From Blastocatellia bacterium (GTDB lineage Bacteria; Acidobacteriota; Blastocatellia; Chloracidobacteriales; JADJPF01), in the NCBI GenBank assembly GCA_025057015.1, contig JANWYG010000011.1, positions 26,238-90,237 on the forward strand: a DNA stretch of 64,000 nucleotides. The letters run 5' to 3'. A program made the position numbers and the translations under genes. Shown piece by piece: positions 11,571 through 22,800 of the stretch. The notes beneath the pieces were generated by a model. That model did no database searches, had not been told where the DNA came from, and was given only the letters and a program-made list of their open reading frames with translations. The number at the start of each line of letters is the position of its first letter. Positions within the stretch are counted from its first letter, which is position 1.

Positions 11571-14504
11571 ATGCAAGAAGAACTGATAAAGCTGCTGCAA
11601 AAGCAATTCAAGAACTCGATCTTACTTGAGTTTCTAGCTAACCTGTCGCCCGACAAACTTACAGCCATACTAGAGCCAGGTAAGCAGATAGCCTCTATAT
11701 CACTTAAGGCATCGATAGAATACTTCTTCGCCTGTCAAGAGCTAGCCAAGCTGCTCGACGCAGAAGCCATAAGGCTCTGGAGCGAGACAGGCAAACGCCT
11801 TGCTTCACATAGCAGCGACGCAGCAGTAGAGTTCTTCCGTAACAGTCAGCAGCAGCTCGCAAGTATAGACCCGGCTTTTAGAAAACGCATGCTGGTTCTG
11901 CTGAGCAAACAAGCCGGTCTCTCGGCTTCTATGCCGATTGAAAGCCTGTACTTTCTGCCAACAAACCTTCGGTTGATAGAAGACAAAAACATAGCAGACG
12001 AGCTGCTCACCATAGCAACAGAAGTATCCAATTACTCGGTAAAACACGGATTCGAACTAAGTAAACAGGCTGCTAAAATAGCTGCTTTTTTGCAAGACCC
12101 TGCTACAACTCTAGATGTTTTGCGACTTGCCAGAGCCTTCGCAAATAAGGCAGGAAGTTCAGCCGCAGAGTTTTTACTCCTGCTACCACAGCTTACCCAA
12201 CATAGTCTCACCCTCTGGCCGCAGTTGTTAGAATATACAGCTTGTTTTCTCGAACGTAGCGGTGGCTTGGCGTTGCAATATTTCCGCGCTGGCAGCCTAG
12301 TAGTCGAATTTATCAGTAGCAAAGCCTTCGACTTATGGACATACTTTGGCCTACAGCTGGCTGCACAAAGCAACCCCACAGCTTACCAATTCTTCAAGCA
12401 AAGTCCACGGATACTCAAGCAGCTCAGCAACCATGAGCAATCCAACAGAGTGATAGAGACCGTTCTGAAAACGGTACTCGATGTAGGGCAAGTAAACCTC
12501 ACGGCTGCTGTAGAGTGCTTCAAAGTTAGTCCCCAAGCTCTCAGACTGGCTTCTCCACAAAAGTTTCACGAGTGGGCACTCAACGGCAAAAAGCTCGTCT
12601 CTGAACCACTACGCATGCAAGCCTACTACTTGCTTGAGTCCCAAGCTTCACTAAATGCCCTACAAAACGACAAAGCTACCGTACTTCTTGAAAACATCGC
12701 TCAAATACTAAGACTCTACATCGAAGGTCTTACAGGTCGTAGCGTACAACTAAGGCCGGTAAGCGAGATGAACTACGAGCAGAAACTGTCCGATGGAAAA
12801 ACAATTTTCTTACCCGCTGCCATAAATGAATTTGCCGATGAAACGTCAAATTTCAAGCTCTATAAAGCGCTAGCAGCACATGCTGCAGGACAACTTGAGT
12901 TTAAGACTTTTGAAACAGACAGTCCTGCACTTCTTGCAATAGATATTGAGATAGCTGAATGCTATGCCGACGAACGACAGCTACCACACAGAAACTTCCT
13001 CACTATACTGACTCGCTTCCCAGAACAACGTGTTTCTAGACGAATATTCACAGCTATCGAAAACGGACGAATAGACCGTCATCTGAGGCACAACTACCGC
13101 GGCATCAGACGTGAGCTAGACTTCGTCAAAGAACAGCTCCTCAAGACACGTCCGCGTCTAGAGGAGCTACCAACTGAGTTAGTGCCTTACGAGCTGCTCT
13201 TTCGTTGCGCTACTTTTGGAAACACCGGCAATGACGCACGTGAGCTTTTCCCGTTTGCTCAAGAGTTCGACAACATATTCGAGCAGTACGTAAACCATAA
13301 ATCAACGGTAGCCGACTCTCTGAAAGCTACGATGCTTATCTACGACCTGATAGAAAAGATCAAAGAAGGCGAGGCAGCTGGAGTAGAAGCGGAGCAAATA
13401 GATAGGCAAAGCAGGCAAGAAGATCGTCGAATAGACGATGCTACTGCTGAAGCAAGTATAGAAAATGCAGAAGTTAAGCAAATTGAAGGTCCTTTCAGTT
13501 ATTGGCTTGCAGAAGCAGACGACGGACAACACGACACAGTTTTGCCATCACAATTTGAACTGCAAGAAAGACCGCTCGAAGCAGGTGAGACAGCCTACTA
13601 TTATGACGAATGGGACAGAGACCTTGCCGACTACAGAGTACAATGGTGCAGAGTGATAGAAAAACGCCTCTCTGGCAACACCACCGAATTTGTAGACGCA
13701 ACCAAAGCCAAATATGCTGGCATCATTTCATCCATAAAGTACCAGTTCCAATTATTACGACCAGAGAGCTTGCTTAAGATACGAGGCGAACTAGATGGAG
13801 AAGACTTCGATCTACAGGCAATCGTCGATTATGCTGTTGATCGCAGGTCATCCGGAAGAATAGACGAGCGGCTTTACATTAAGAGGCTACGCAAGCAACG
13901 TGACGTCGCCGTTTCCTTCCTACTTGATATGTCTAGCTCGACAGCGCGCATCGTCTCGCGACAACACTTACCTTATTCCAAGCCTGGTCAAAGAATCATC
14001 GAGATAGAAAAAGAAGGACTCGTACTGATGGCAGAGGCGCTCGAAGCAGTCGGGGATTCGTACTCAATACTTGGATTTACAAGCGAAGGTCGAAAAAATG
14101 TGAGGATATATGTAGTCAAAGATTTCGACGAAAAATACTCCACAGAGGTAGCCAAGCGCATAGGAGCAGTTACTTACCACAACAACACTCGTCTAGGAGC
14201 CGCCATAAGGCATGCTACGGCTCGCTTAGAAAGGCAACCAGCTCATACCAAACTGCTAATAGTCCTCTCTGACGGCCGCCCATATGACCACGACTACGGT
14301 GATTCACGTTATGCCCGCGAAGATACAAAAATAGCCCTCATGCAAGCCAAGGCAGCCAAAATAACGCCTTTTTGCATAACCATAGACCGCGACTTCGAGC
14401 AGCATCTAGTAGAGCTTTACGGTGAAGTAGGTTTCACTATTATAGACAACGTACTGAGTTTGCCAGAACGATTACCTGGTATCTACAAGCGCCTTACCAC
14501 CTGA
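11571..14504 (+). CDS. Large VWA-domain protein (NorD/CbbO-like)
   Basis: 978 aa. The N-terminal 370 residues are irregular helical repeats of about 40-45 residues with recurring patterns such as [15 protein letters not shown] and [15 protein letters not shown]. The middle (about 410-460) has [32 protein letters not shown], typical of NorD/CbbO proteins. The C-terminal 200 residues are a von Willebrand A domain with a MIDAS DMSSS at residue 786 and [15 protein letters not shown] later. Family members act with MoxR-type AAA+ ATPases to insert metals or activate enzymes; none is present here. ATG 11571 is preferred over GTG 11565 because AGGAG (11561-11565) is correctly spaced for it. Confidence 0.85.
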   Translation: MQEELIKLLQKQFKNSILLEFLANLSPDKLTAILEPGKQIASISLKASIEYFFACQELAKLLDAEAIRLWSETGKRLASHSSDAAVEFFRNSQQQLASIDPAFRKRMLVLLSKQAGLSASMPIESLYFLPTNLRLIEDKNIADELLTIATEVSNYSVKHGFELSKQAAKIAAFLQDPATTLDVLRLARAFANKAGSSAAEFLLLLPQLTQHSLTLWPQLLEYTACFLERSGGLALQYFRAGSLVVEFISSKAFDLWTYFGLQLAAQSNPTAYQFFKQSPRILKQLSNHEQSNRVIETVLKTVLDVGQVNLTAAVECFKVSPQALRLASPQKFHEWALNGKKLVSEPLRMQAYYLLESQASLNALQNDKATVLLENIAQILRLYIEGLTGRSVQLRPVSEMNYEQKLSDGKTIFLPAAINEFADETSNFKLYKALAAHAAGQLEFKTFETDSPALLAIDIEIAECYADERQLPHRNFLTILTRFPEQRVSRRIFTAIENGRIDRHLRHNYRGIRRELDFVKEQLLKTRPRLEELPTELVPYELLFRCATFGNTGNDARELFPFAQEFDNIFEQYVNHKSTVADSLKATMLIYDLIEKIKEGEAAGVEAEQIDRQSRQEDRRIDDATAEASIENAEVKQIEGPFSYWLAEADDGQHDTVLPSQFELQERPLEAGETAYYYDEWDRDLADYRVQWCRVIEKRLSGNTTEFVDATKAKYAGIISSIKYQFQLLRPESLLKIRGELDGEDFDLQAIVDYAVDRRSSGRIDERLYIKRLRKQRDVAVSFLLDMSSSTARIVSRQHLPYSKPGQRIIEIEKEGLVLMAEALEAVGDSYSILGFTSEGRKNVRIYVVKDFDEKYSTEVAKRIGAVTYHNNTRLGAAIRHATARLERQPAHTKLLIVLSDGRPYDHDYGDSRYAREDTKIALMQAKAAKITPFCITIDRDFEQHLVELYGEVGFTIIDNVLSLPERLPGIYKRLTT

Positions 14505-14526
14505 GACAGAAGAAAATGCAAGGATT

Positions 14527-15174
14527 TCACTGCTTGAAATGTATCCTGTAGTAGCAATAAGGTCCGCCTCGGGGAATTTGCCGCTTAAGTTTTACTTTTG
14601 CGTCGAGAGCTTGCCGCTGCATGTTCAGCTCTGCAGCACATACTTCGGGAAAGTCGGCTGCTATCTGCGATATCGGACAATGCTTTATAGTAAGCATATA
14701 TTCGTTGACACCTATAGCTTCGACTTCCACAACATAACCAAGTTTCCTCAGTAGCTCGGCAAGCTCGCTGACCTTAGTCACCTCCAGCGTCTTACCCTTG
14801 AGGCGTTCCTGCAGTTCGGCTAAAAACTGTTCGGCTCTACCCAGAAAGATCTCTCTAACTGCTTGTATTCCAAACAAGCGCTTGACCTGATGCAAGACTT
14901 CGCTTGCAAGGTGGTTGTAGGCTGAAGGAAACAGTTCGTGGCCTTTGTCGGTCAGCCTGTAAAGATAAGATGGGCGACCGCGTTCATGCACTTTTTCCGT
15001 ATCTACCCGCATGCAGACAAATCCATCCCGCTCAAGTCTACTGAGGTGCCCACGCACGTTCACTCCAGAAACACCGAGTTCCTTGCTGAGGCTAGCCACG
15101 GTCATCTCGCCGTTTATCTTCAGCAGCTCCAATATCTTGTCGCGGGTAGTATGCCCAAGTGAATCTTTCAGCAT
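14527..15174 (-). CDS. sufR: SufR-like iron-sulfur transcriptional regulator
   Basis: Winged-helix regulator expected to sense Fe-S status. TRDKILELLKINGEMTVASLSKELGVSGVNVRGHLSRLERDG (10-51) is the DNA-binding domain. The C-terminus has Cys166, Cys179 and Cys207, giving C-x12-C-x27-C. This matches the spacing I recall for the three [4Fe-4S] ligands of cyanobacterial SufR, and the length (215 aa) agrees as well. I chose ATG 15174: on the minus strand TATACT sits just six bases before it, so the upstream in-frame GTG 15198 would lie before the transcription start. No suf or isc genes are in the window. It converges with the VWA gene and is divergent from enolase. Confidence 0.8.
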   Translation of the reverse strand: MLKDSLGHTTRDKILELLKINGEMTVASLSKELGVSGVNVRGHLSRLERDGFVCMRVDTEKVHERGRPSYLYRLTDKGHELFPSAYNHLASEVLHQVKRLFGIQAVREIFLGRAEQFLAELQERLKGKTLEVTKVSELAELLRKLGYVVEVEAIGVNEYMLTIKHCPISQIAADFPEVCAAELNMQRQALDAKVKLKRQIPRGGPYCYYRIHFKQ

Positions 15175-15180
15175 GCTAGA

Positions 15181-15186
15181 AGTATA
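15181..15186 (-). promoter_or_regulatory. -10 box of sufR, leaderless-type
   Basis: TATACT on the minus strand, six bases before ATG 15174, with TTTAAA 16 bp further upstream as a weak -35. The start would fall at or next to the A of ATG. Confidence 0.5.
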
Positions 15187-15222
15187 ACCGAGATACACAT
15201 TTTTTAAAGTCGGCTTGGATAA

Positions 15223-16617
<1,395 letters not shown>

Positions 16618-16627
16618 TCTGACTGGT

Positions 16628-16999
16628 ATGATGAGGATATTTCTAGCAACTGGTGCGATATCTGCACTACTTGCCGTAGCAGCCGGCGCTTTCGGAGCGC
16701 ATGGACTGAAAAATCGGTTGTCGAGCGAAATGTTAGCTGTTTTCGAAACAGCAGTACGGTATCAGATGTATCATTCGCTAGCACTATTAGCGTGCGCCAC
16801 CCTGTGCGAACGCCGCCCTGATAATGGATACTTAGCTATGGCCGGTTGGCTATTTTTATTCGGCATAACGGTTTTCTCCGGCAGTCTCTATGGCCTGAGC
16901 TTAACCGGTGTCAGATGGCTAGGTGCGATCACTCCGATAGGAGGCGTAGCATTCCTGCTAGGCTGGGCGTTACTTGCTCTGTCTGCAATAAAAGGTTAA
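16628..16999 (+). CDS. DUF423 small membrane protein
   Basis: 123 aa with four hydrophobic segments and the DUF423 hallmark GAFGAHGLKNRL (about residues 21-32), followed by FETAVRYQMYHSLALL. Function of the family is unknown. It lies 10 nt behind enolase and is probably cotranscribed. A second Met at 16631 could be the true start. Confidence 0.9.
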   Translation: MMRIFLATGAISALLAVAAGAFGAHGLKNRLSSEMLAVFETAVRYQMYHSLALLACATLCERRPDNGYLAMAGWLFLFGITVFSGSLYGLSLTGVRWLGAITPIGGVAFLLGWALLALSAIKG

Positions 17000-17030
17000 A
17001 CGCCTGGCCTAGATCTACCATCTAAAAATG

Positions 17031-17036
17031 CTAAGA
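17031..17036 (+). promoter_or_regulatory. Possible extended -10 promoter for the DUF3011 gene
   Basis: TGCTAAGAT (17028-17036) has the extended -10 form TGn-TAAGAT; there is no clear -35. The ATG at 17058 is preceded by GGAGGG. Confidence 0.35.
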
Positions 17037-17057
17037 TTTCTCTAAGCGGAGGGAGAC

Positions 17058-17603
17058 ATGAAGCAGATATGCTATCTAGTGATAATAACTATGCTAACTG
17101 CCATCATACCGATCGGCAGTCTCGCTCAAGAACGCACCATTAGGCTTGAAAGCCATGACTTACAATATCGCTACTATAGAATCGATACATACAACCAGGT
17201 CAGACTGCTCAGGCAGTTCTCCAAGGCTCCTTGTCGCAAGGATTACAGTTGGGGCTATGACAGTCGCGGCGTTTGGGTAGATAAGGGTTGCAGAGGCGAG
17301 TTCCTAGTAGGTAGAGACACTCGCGCTCGTGACGCCGCTATAGCTGCTGGAGTGTTAGGTGGTGCAATACTAGCTGCACTCATAATTTCGAAATCTCGTA
17401 ACAAAAAAGACAAGGAAGACTTCGACAAGTGGTCTCTAGAACAACAAGAAGCATACGAAATAGGCTACAACTACGGCGTGCAGGACCGGCGCAACAAACG
17501 TTCTAACGACTACACTCGCTACAAAGACGAGTACAACACAAACACAGAAGATCCTTTTAGACGCGGCTATCGCGAAGGCTACGAACATGGCTATAAGCGA
17601 TAA
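17058..17603 (+). CDS. Exported DUF3011-containing protein
   Basis: 181 aa. A signal peptide (hydrophobic residues 5-22, cleavage likely after SLAQ) is followed by a DUF3011-type unit: VRLLRQFSKAPCRKDYSWGYDSRGVWVDKGCRGEFLV, with the two Cys and WGYD...GVWVD...GC pattern of the family. The first Cys-containing half of a normal DUF3011 domain is missing. Then comes a hydrophobic helix (AAIAAGVLGGAILAALIIS) and a very charged, Tyr/Arg-rich tail. Function unknown. SD GGAGGG precedes the ATG. It is 31 nt upstream of the metalloprotease and may be cotranscribed. Confidence 0.78.
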   Translation: MKQICYLVIITMLTAIIPIGSLAQERTIRLESHDLQYRYYRIDTYNQVRLLRQFSKAPCRKDYSWGYDSRGVWVDKGCRGEFLVGRDTRARDAAIAAGVLGGAILAALIISKSRNKKDKEDFDKWSLEQQEAYEIGYNYGVQDRRNKRSNDYTRYKDEYNTNTEDPFRRGYREGYEHGYKR

Positions 17604-17634
17604 TAACCTACCTCTTCATTCGAAGGAGTAAGCA

Positions 17635-20169
17635 ATGCATTTTCTGGCCTTCCTGCTGATTACAATTTTCACCGTAACTCAAGAAGCCGATCAAAAACAA
17701 CGCAAGCCTAGCGATCTAAAAAAATACTCGGAAGTAGTTACTGAGAAAGCAAAGACGGCTAAAGGGCTGTTCAGCGTGCATCGTATAGACGAAAAGGTAT
17801 ACTATGAAATCCCTCAGTCTCTGCTTGGACGCGACATGCTTTGGAATAGTGAAGTTGCCAAGTTGCCTGTAGGTGTAGGCTACGGTGGGTTGCAGCTAGG
17901 CTATCGAGTAGTCCGATGGGAAAGAAAAGGCCTAAAAGTATATTTGCGAGATGTGTCATATGACAAAAGAGCTAAAGAAGATGAAGCTATAAAGCTTGCG
18001 GTAGAAGCATCATCTTTTGCACCGATAATTATGGCATTTGATGTAGAGACTGAGAATGCTGAAAAAGATCCAGTAATAAACGTCACCAAGCTACTTACCA
18101 GTGATGTTCCCGAATTTTCTGCTCAGCGGGCACTTTGGGAATTGGGCGTAACAGCAGCTCCAGCAGTAGATACTTCTCGCTGTTTCGTCGACGAGGTCAA
18201 GGTATTCCCTACCAACATAGAGGTCAGGTCTACGATCACTTACAATCTAGGTGTGCCACAGCCTCCATCTCGAAATCCGGCTACACCGACACCTCAGTAT
18301 CCTAACAACATCCGCAGCATCAGCGCATTAGTGCACTACAGTCTGGTGCTTTTGCCAGAAAAGCCGATGATGGGTAGATATGCCGACTCCCGGGTTGGTT
18401 TTTTTACCGAAGACTTCGAAGATTACGACAACAGTGAAAACCGTGTTGTGCCTCGTTCTTTCATTACTCGCTACAGGTTAGAAAAGAAAGATCCACAAGC
18501 AACTATATCTGAGCCTATAAAACCTATAGTTTACTACATCAGCCGTGAAGTACCTGAAAAATGGCACGTCTATATCAAGCGTGGAGTAGAGGCCTGGAAC
18601 GAAGCCTTTGAAGCAGCTGGATTTAAGAACGCTATAGTTTGTAGGAAAGCTCCGAGTCCAGAAGAGGATCCAAACTGGGACCCAGAAGATGCACGTTATT
18701 CTGTCATACGCTGGGTAGCTAGAAACGTGCAGAATGCACAAGGTCCACACGTACATGATCCTCGCAGCGGCCAGATCATTTCAGCACATATCATCCTTTG
18801 GCACGACATACTAAAACTACAACAGGGATGGTATTTCGTGCAGTGCGGCGCAGTCGATCCACGTGCTAGCAAGTTGCCCTTGCCTGAGTCTCTTGTAGGC
18901 GAGCTTCTTCAATATGTAGTTTCCCATGAAGTTGGTCATACATTAGGTCTTAGGCATAACCATAAGGCAAGCTCTGCCTACACTGTAGCGCAACTACGCG
19001 ATCCTGAGTTTACTGCCAAGTACGGCACCGTAGCATCCATAATGGCCTATGGTCGGTTTAACTATGTAGCTCAGCCTAAAGACGGCGTAACGCAGTTATT
19101 GCCCAAGATAGGCCCTTACGACAAGTTTGCCATAGAGTGGGGCTACAGACAATTAGGCGCTTCTTCACCGGAAGCTGAAAAGCCTTTACTCGACAAGATA
19201 GCTGCGAGACAGATTGAAAACAAGTGGCTAGAGTTTGGTGGTGAAGATGGGCCTGCATTCGTAGATCCTTCAGTGAAGCGAGAAAACATAAGCGACGATC
19301 CTATAGAGGCAACCGAACTGGGTCTCAAGAACATGGACCGTTTAGCAGAACTGCTTGTCCCTGCTACAGATCGGCTAGGCGAAGATTACACTCTACTGCG
19401 TGAAATGTATGATTACATCATCTTGCACAGGCGCAGTTGGTTAGACTCAGTGGTAAGACTGGTAGGTGGCGTAGTTGAGCGACGTACTTTAGGTGGGCGC
19501 TCAGAGGTACAATTTACTCGCGTGCCGAAAGAAACGCAAAAGCGTGCAGTCGAGTTTCTACTCAAGCATGCCTTTTCCAAAACAGATAAGCTACTAGCTA
19601 GCCAAATAATTGATAGATTTAAATATATCGGTGTCGCTGATCAACTGCTCACTATGCAACAAGGATTGTTACAGTCACTTCTATCACCGCTAAGGTTTAG
19701 GCTTCTTGCAGATGCCGAGCTAATGGATGGCAAAACAGCTTATACTCAGGCAGAGTTGCTGAATACCGTACAAGATGGGTTATGGAGCGAGCTAGCCGCT
19801 GCAAATCCTCAGATAGACATCTACAGGCGAAATCTCCAACGTTTTTACCTAGAGCATATTAGAACACAGCTACAGCAACCAACAGCTGCAGTTTCGCCAG
19901 CCTCTACCGGTACACCGATTGCCGCTTCCCCTGCAGACAAGCTTACAGATTTCCGTGCGCTTGCTCGAGCAGCCTTAACTTCTTTATCTAAAAAGCTACA
20001 GCGCGCAGCTCTGAGAACCACTGATCAAGCAACCCTTGCGCACATCAATGACTGCCGCAAAGAAATAGAATTAATACTCAAAGGTGAAGACGAAAAAGCT
20101 ACTGCTCGCGCCCTGCCGCCTGCTGCGACCTCTACTCCAGCAGAAAGGTTTTGCGCGTGGGAGCGTTAG
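17635..20169 (+). CDS. Exported zinc-dependent metalloprotease (DUF5117/DUF4953 type)
   Basis: 844 aa. A short signal peptide (residues 1-17) is followed by an N-terminal beta-rich region (DUF5117-like, with VHRIDEKVYYEIPQSLLGRDMLW) and the zincin domain. H431-E-V-G-H435-T-L-G-L-R-H441 is the extended HExxHxxGxxH zinc site of metzincins, followed by SIMAYGRFNYV, an alternative Met-turn. The C-terminal 300 residues are helical (DUF4953). Family members are large periplasmic or secreted peptidases of unknown substrate, common in Acidobacteriota and Bacteroidota. SD GAAGGAG precedes the ATG. Its last four bases overlap the convergent DinB-like gene. Confidence 0.9.
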   Translation: MHFLAFLLITIFTVTQEADQKQRKPSDLKKYSEVVTEKAKTAKGLFSVHRIDEKVYYEIPQSLLGRDMLWNSEVAKLPVGVGYGGLQLGYRVVRWERKGLKVYLRDVSYDKRAKEDEAIKLAVEASSFAPIIMAFDVETENAEKDPVINVTKLLTSDVPEFSAQRALWELGVTAAPAVDTSRCFVDEVKVFPTNIEVRSTITYNLGVPQPPSRNPATPTPQYPNNIRSISALVHYSLVLLPEKPMMGRYADSRVGFFTEDFEDYDNSENRVVPRSFITRYRLEKKDPQATISEPIKPIVYYISREVPEKWHVYIKRGVEAWNEAFEAAGFKNAIVCRKAPSPEEDPNWDPEDARYSVIRWVARNVQNAQGPHVHDPRSGQIISAHIILWHDILKLQQGWYFVQCGAVDPRASKLPLPESLVGELLQYVVSHEVGHTLGLRHNHKASSAYTVAQLRDPEFTAKYGTVASIMAYGRFNYVAQPKDGVTQLLPKIGPYDKFAIEWGYRQLGASSPEAEKPLLDKIAARQIENKWLEFGGEDGPAFVDPSVKRENISDDPIEATELGLKNMDRLAELLVPATDRLGEDYTLLREMYDYIILHRRSWLDSVVRLVGGVVERRTLGGRSEVQFTRVPKETQKRAVEFLLKHAFSKTDKLLASQIIDRFKYIGVADQLLTMQQGLLQSLLSPLRFRLLADAELMDGKTAYTQAELLNTVQDGLWSELAAANPQIDIYRRNLQRFYLEHIRTQLQQPTAAVSPASTGTPIAASPADKLTDFRALARAALTSLSKKLQRAALRTTDQATLAHINDCRKEIELILKGEDEKATARALPPAATSTPAERFCAWER

Positions 20170-20675
20170 ACGCTGTCACATATCTGCAAAGCGTGTCGGC
20201 GTTCGTGGTGAGCAAGCAGCGAAAGCCAGCCAAGACCACTCAGCCTGCCTATCCTACGGAAAGGATGTGGAAAACTCACCGAAGCGACCTCGTCCAGCGT
20301 AGCCTTACTGAGCAACTCCAGAAGTGCTTTGCGCGATTCAGCAAGCAGTTCCTTAGTCCGCTCTAGTGGCGGCGGATTGATTGGCACAACTGACTCTGGT
20401 GCCTCCATACGTATATTTTTGTCACTCAAGAAAGCCACTACTTTTTCCCATTCCTCCCGCAGCTGGTCATCTGAAGGTCGACTTGAAGTGTCTGCTTGCT
20501 TGAGTAGTGATTGCAAAGTCTCGGTTATTTGCTTTTCAGCTAGGTAGAGATGGTAAGCAATTTCTGTCACTGACCAACCGGATTGTTTGTCAGTTTTGCT
20601 GTCCAGTGCCTTGAGCAGCATAGCTCTGGCGGTATCTAATTCTGCTATGCGAGCATCTAGTGTCTGTGGATACAT
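20166..20675 (-). CDS. DinB-like putative metalloenzyme
   Basis: A four-helix DinB/YfiT-type protein of 169 aa from ATG 20675. WSVTEIAYHLYLAEKQI (helix 2) and LLAHHERRHALQI near the end carry the His residues that bind a metal in the superfamily. Members include bacillithiol and other thiol transferases, but the particular activity is unknown. AAGGAGG lies 11 bases before ATG 20675; an upstream GTG at 20705 has no spaced ribosome site. It sits two genes downstream of aminopeptidase P in one minus-strand transcript. Confidence 0.8.
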   Translation of the reverse strand: MYPQTLDARIAELDTARAMLLKALDSKTDKQSGWSVTEIAYHLYLAEKQITETLQSLLKQADTSSRPSDDQLREEWEKVVAFLSDKNIRMEAPESVVPINPPPLERTKELLAESRKALLELLSKATLDEVASVSFPHPFRRIGRLSGLGWLSLLAHHERRHALQICDSV

Positions 20676-20707
20676 ATTGAGTTCTGCCTCCTTTACGACA
20701 ACCACTC

Positions 20708-21430
20708 CTAATTGACTTCGTACGCTGCTTTAACGATCTTTCTAAACGTCTCATCCAGCCATTTGAGAAGTGCAACACCCTCGGTGCCCTGCGGGGGCGA
20801 GATCGTGTAACTGAACCCCGACAGTAGCCTTTCTACGCGTCCGCCGATCCGCTCAGTGCGCAAGTACCTTGTATCCTTATCCTGAGCTATTTCATAGAGG
20901 TCGATCGTAACAGAAACCTCACGACGTGGCTCTCGATGATAGCTTACAGTCAAAGGGAAAACTCGTTGATATTTACCGTAGCCGAAAGAGAAGTTAAATA
21001 TCATACTTCGTTTTGCATATTCTTCCAGGTGAACGATTTCACAGAAGAAATTCTCGCTTTCGGATGCAAGTTTCTCTACAAAGTAATGCACCGTGCGGCA
21101 TTGTATGTTAAAAGTTTCATACAAAGCAGCATACTTACGCAGCTCTTCCAAGTCTCGGGCCTGTAGCTGTTCGATAGCCACATCGGCAACCTTCGCCAGA
21201 CTCGGCGGCGGTTCTTGGCTTAAGCTCTTCTCCAACTCGGCCTCGTGAAAGATAAACTCTGACAGCAGTTCGAATTTCGCCTCTCTCTGACGCTCTTTAG
21301 AGCTAGAATCACCTAGCTTGGGAGTATCTACCTGCGACTGAGTGGCCACTAACTTCAGCTTATGCCCATCCATGGGACAAAAAATCTTTTCATCATCCCA
21401 ACGTCTATCACACAATGGACAACGTTTCAT
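20708..21430 (-). CDS. Zinc-ribbon hypothetical protein, 240 aa
   Basis: The N-terminus MKRCPLCDRRWDDEKIFCPMDG is a zinc-ribbon variant in which the second pair is C-P-M-D, so the fourth ligand is probably Asp or a nearby His. An acidic linker follows, then a 150-residue alpha/beta region with Tyr-rich strands (MIFNFSFGYGKYQRVFPLTVSYH). I do not recognise that domain. No membrane segment. Its start overlaps the end of aminopeptidase P by 23 nt, so the two are probably translated from one message. Confidence 0.7.
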   Translation of the reverse strand: MKRCPLCDRRWDDEKIFCPMDGHKLKLVATQSQVDTPKLGDSSSKERQREAKFELLSEFIFHEAELEKSLSQEPPPSLAKVADVAIEQLQARDLEELRKYAALYETFNIQCRTVHYFVEKLASESENFFCEIVHLEEYAKRSMIFNFSFGYGKYQRVFPLTVSYHREPRREVSVTIDLYEIAQDKDTRYLRTERIGGRVERLLSGFSYTISPPQGTEGVALLKWLDETFRKIVKAAYEVN

Positions 21431-22754
21431 ACCTACCCACCATAGCTTCTAACTCTTCTATCTCCTTAGGCAAGCCTTCAGTCAGGACTTCTCGTCCAGC
21501 TGAGGTAACTAGCACGTCATCTTCTATACGTATCCCCAACCCTCGGTAGCGCTCTGGCACATCTTCTTCGTTCGGGATATACAGCCCCGGTTCGACAGTA
21601 AGTACCATACCAGGCTCCAAGGTGCGCGAGACCCCGTCAAGCATGTACTTGCCTACATCATGTACGTCTATACCCAGCCAGTGACTGGTACGATGCATGT
21701 AGTACCGTCTATAAAGGCCGTTTTCAAGAGCCGCTTCAAGATCAGCCTTGACAAAGCCTAGGCTCAAGAGCCCCTCTAGGAGCACCTGCACAGCGCACTT
21801 ATGCACTTCGTCAAACCTAACTCCGGGACGTACCGTTTCTATGGCAGCCTTTTGTGCTCTGAGCACTAGTTCATAGAGCTCCCGCTGTGGCTGCGTAAAA
21901 CGACTATTTACGGGATAGGTACGTGTGATATCAGCACAATAATACTCGTATTCAGCGCCAGCATCCACAAGCAACAAATCCCCATCCATCATCCGTCTTC
22001 GGTTAGCAGTGTAATGCAAGATAGTAGCGTTAGGGCCTGAGCCTACTATAGGAGTATAAGCTGGCGCATTGGCCCCTTCGCGTCTGAACCGGTGCTCTAA
22101 AATGGCTTCTATCTCAAACTCATACATTCCCGGACGACAAGCTGCCATTGCCTCCAGATGAGCGGCTGCTGAGATCTTGGCAGCCTGTCGAATAAGCTTC
22201 ACTTCCTCCGAAGATTTGTAGAGGCGCATTTCGTGTAGCACTTCGCTCGGATCGAGCACTCCGTACGGGCCTCTGCCGCTGCGTTGCCTAACCGTTCTGA
22301 AGTGCCTCAGCCATCGGAAAACCCTTCTGTCAAACTCTTCATCGCGTCCTAAGCTGTAATAGAGCAAATCGACGTGCTCTAAGTACATTGGCAACAGTTC
22401 GTCAATCTCATCTATGCTGTAAGCTTCGTCGGCACCAAATAGCTCTTTTGCGGCTTCTGGACCGCAGCGACTACCTTCCCACAACTCACGTTCCTTGTTA
22501 CGAGGTCGGACAAAGAGAACGTATTTTTCAGGAAGCAGCAGGCAAACAGCATCAGGTTCAACAAATCCCGTCAAGTAGTAAAAATCGCTATCTTGACGGT
22601 ACCTATATTCTGCATCGTTGCTTCGGACAAGAAGCGGCGCACTACGAAAGAGCGCGGCAGCAGAGCCCAAATGCGACCTGAACTGCTTGCGCCTTTGCGC
22701 ATACTCGCTTCTTTCTATACGAGGAAGATTACAACTCGTGGAGACACTTGGCAT
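21408..22754 (-). CDS. pepP: Xaa-Pro aminopeptidase (M24B)
   Basis: Releases the N-terminal residue before proline. 448 aa. The AMP_N domain (about 14-150) has RYRQDSDFYYLTGFVEPDAV, and the pita-bread catalytic domain follows. The five metal ligands are present: Asp264 (VDAG), Asp275 (ADITRTYP), His358 (SHWLGIDVHD), Glu388 (VEPGLY) and Glu411 (RIEDDVLV). His354 may be the auxiliary proton shuttle. It is the first gene of a minus-strand group with a zinc-ribbon and a DinB-like protein and is divergent from the LysM gene with only 46 bp between them. Confidence 0.95.
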   Translation of the reverse strand: MPSVSTSCNLPRIERSEYAQRRKQFRSHLGSAAALFRSAPLLVRSNDAEYRYRQDSDFYYLTGFVEPDAVCLLLPEKYVLFVRPRNKERELWEGSRCGPEAAKELFGADEAYSIDEIDELLPMYLEHVDLLYYSLGRDEEFDRRVFRWLRHFRTVRQRSGRGPYGVLDPSEVLHEMRLYKSSEEVKLIRQAAKISAAAHLEAMAACRPGMYEFEIEAILEHRFRREGANAPAYTPIVGSGPNATILHYTANRRRMMDGDLLLVDAGAEYEYYCADITRTYPVNSRFTQPQRELYELVLRAQKAAIETVRPGVRFDEVHKCAVQVLLEGLLSLGFVKADLEAALENGLYRRYYMHRTSHWLGIDVHDVGKYMLDGVSRTLEPGMVLTVEPGLYIPNEEDVPERYRGLGIRIEDDVLVTSAGREVLTEGLPKEIEELEAMVGRYETLSIV

Positions 22755-22787
22755 TCAAGATACTTCTAAAGTTATATGGTTATCTTA

Positions 22788-22793
22788 TATACT
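22788..22793 (+). promoter_or_regulatory. -10 box of the LysM gene, leaderless-type
   Basis: TATACT seven bases before ATG 22801 with no Shine-Dalgarno between; the -35 region is poor. Confidence 0.4.
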
Positions 22794-22800
22794 GATAGAC

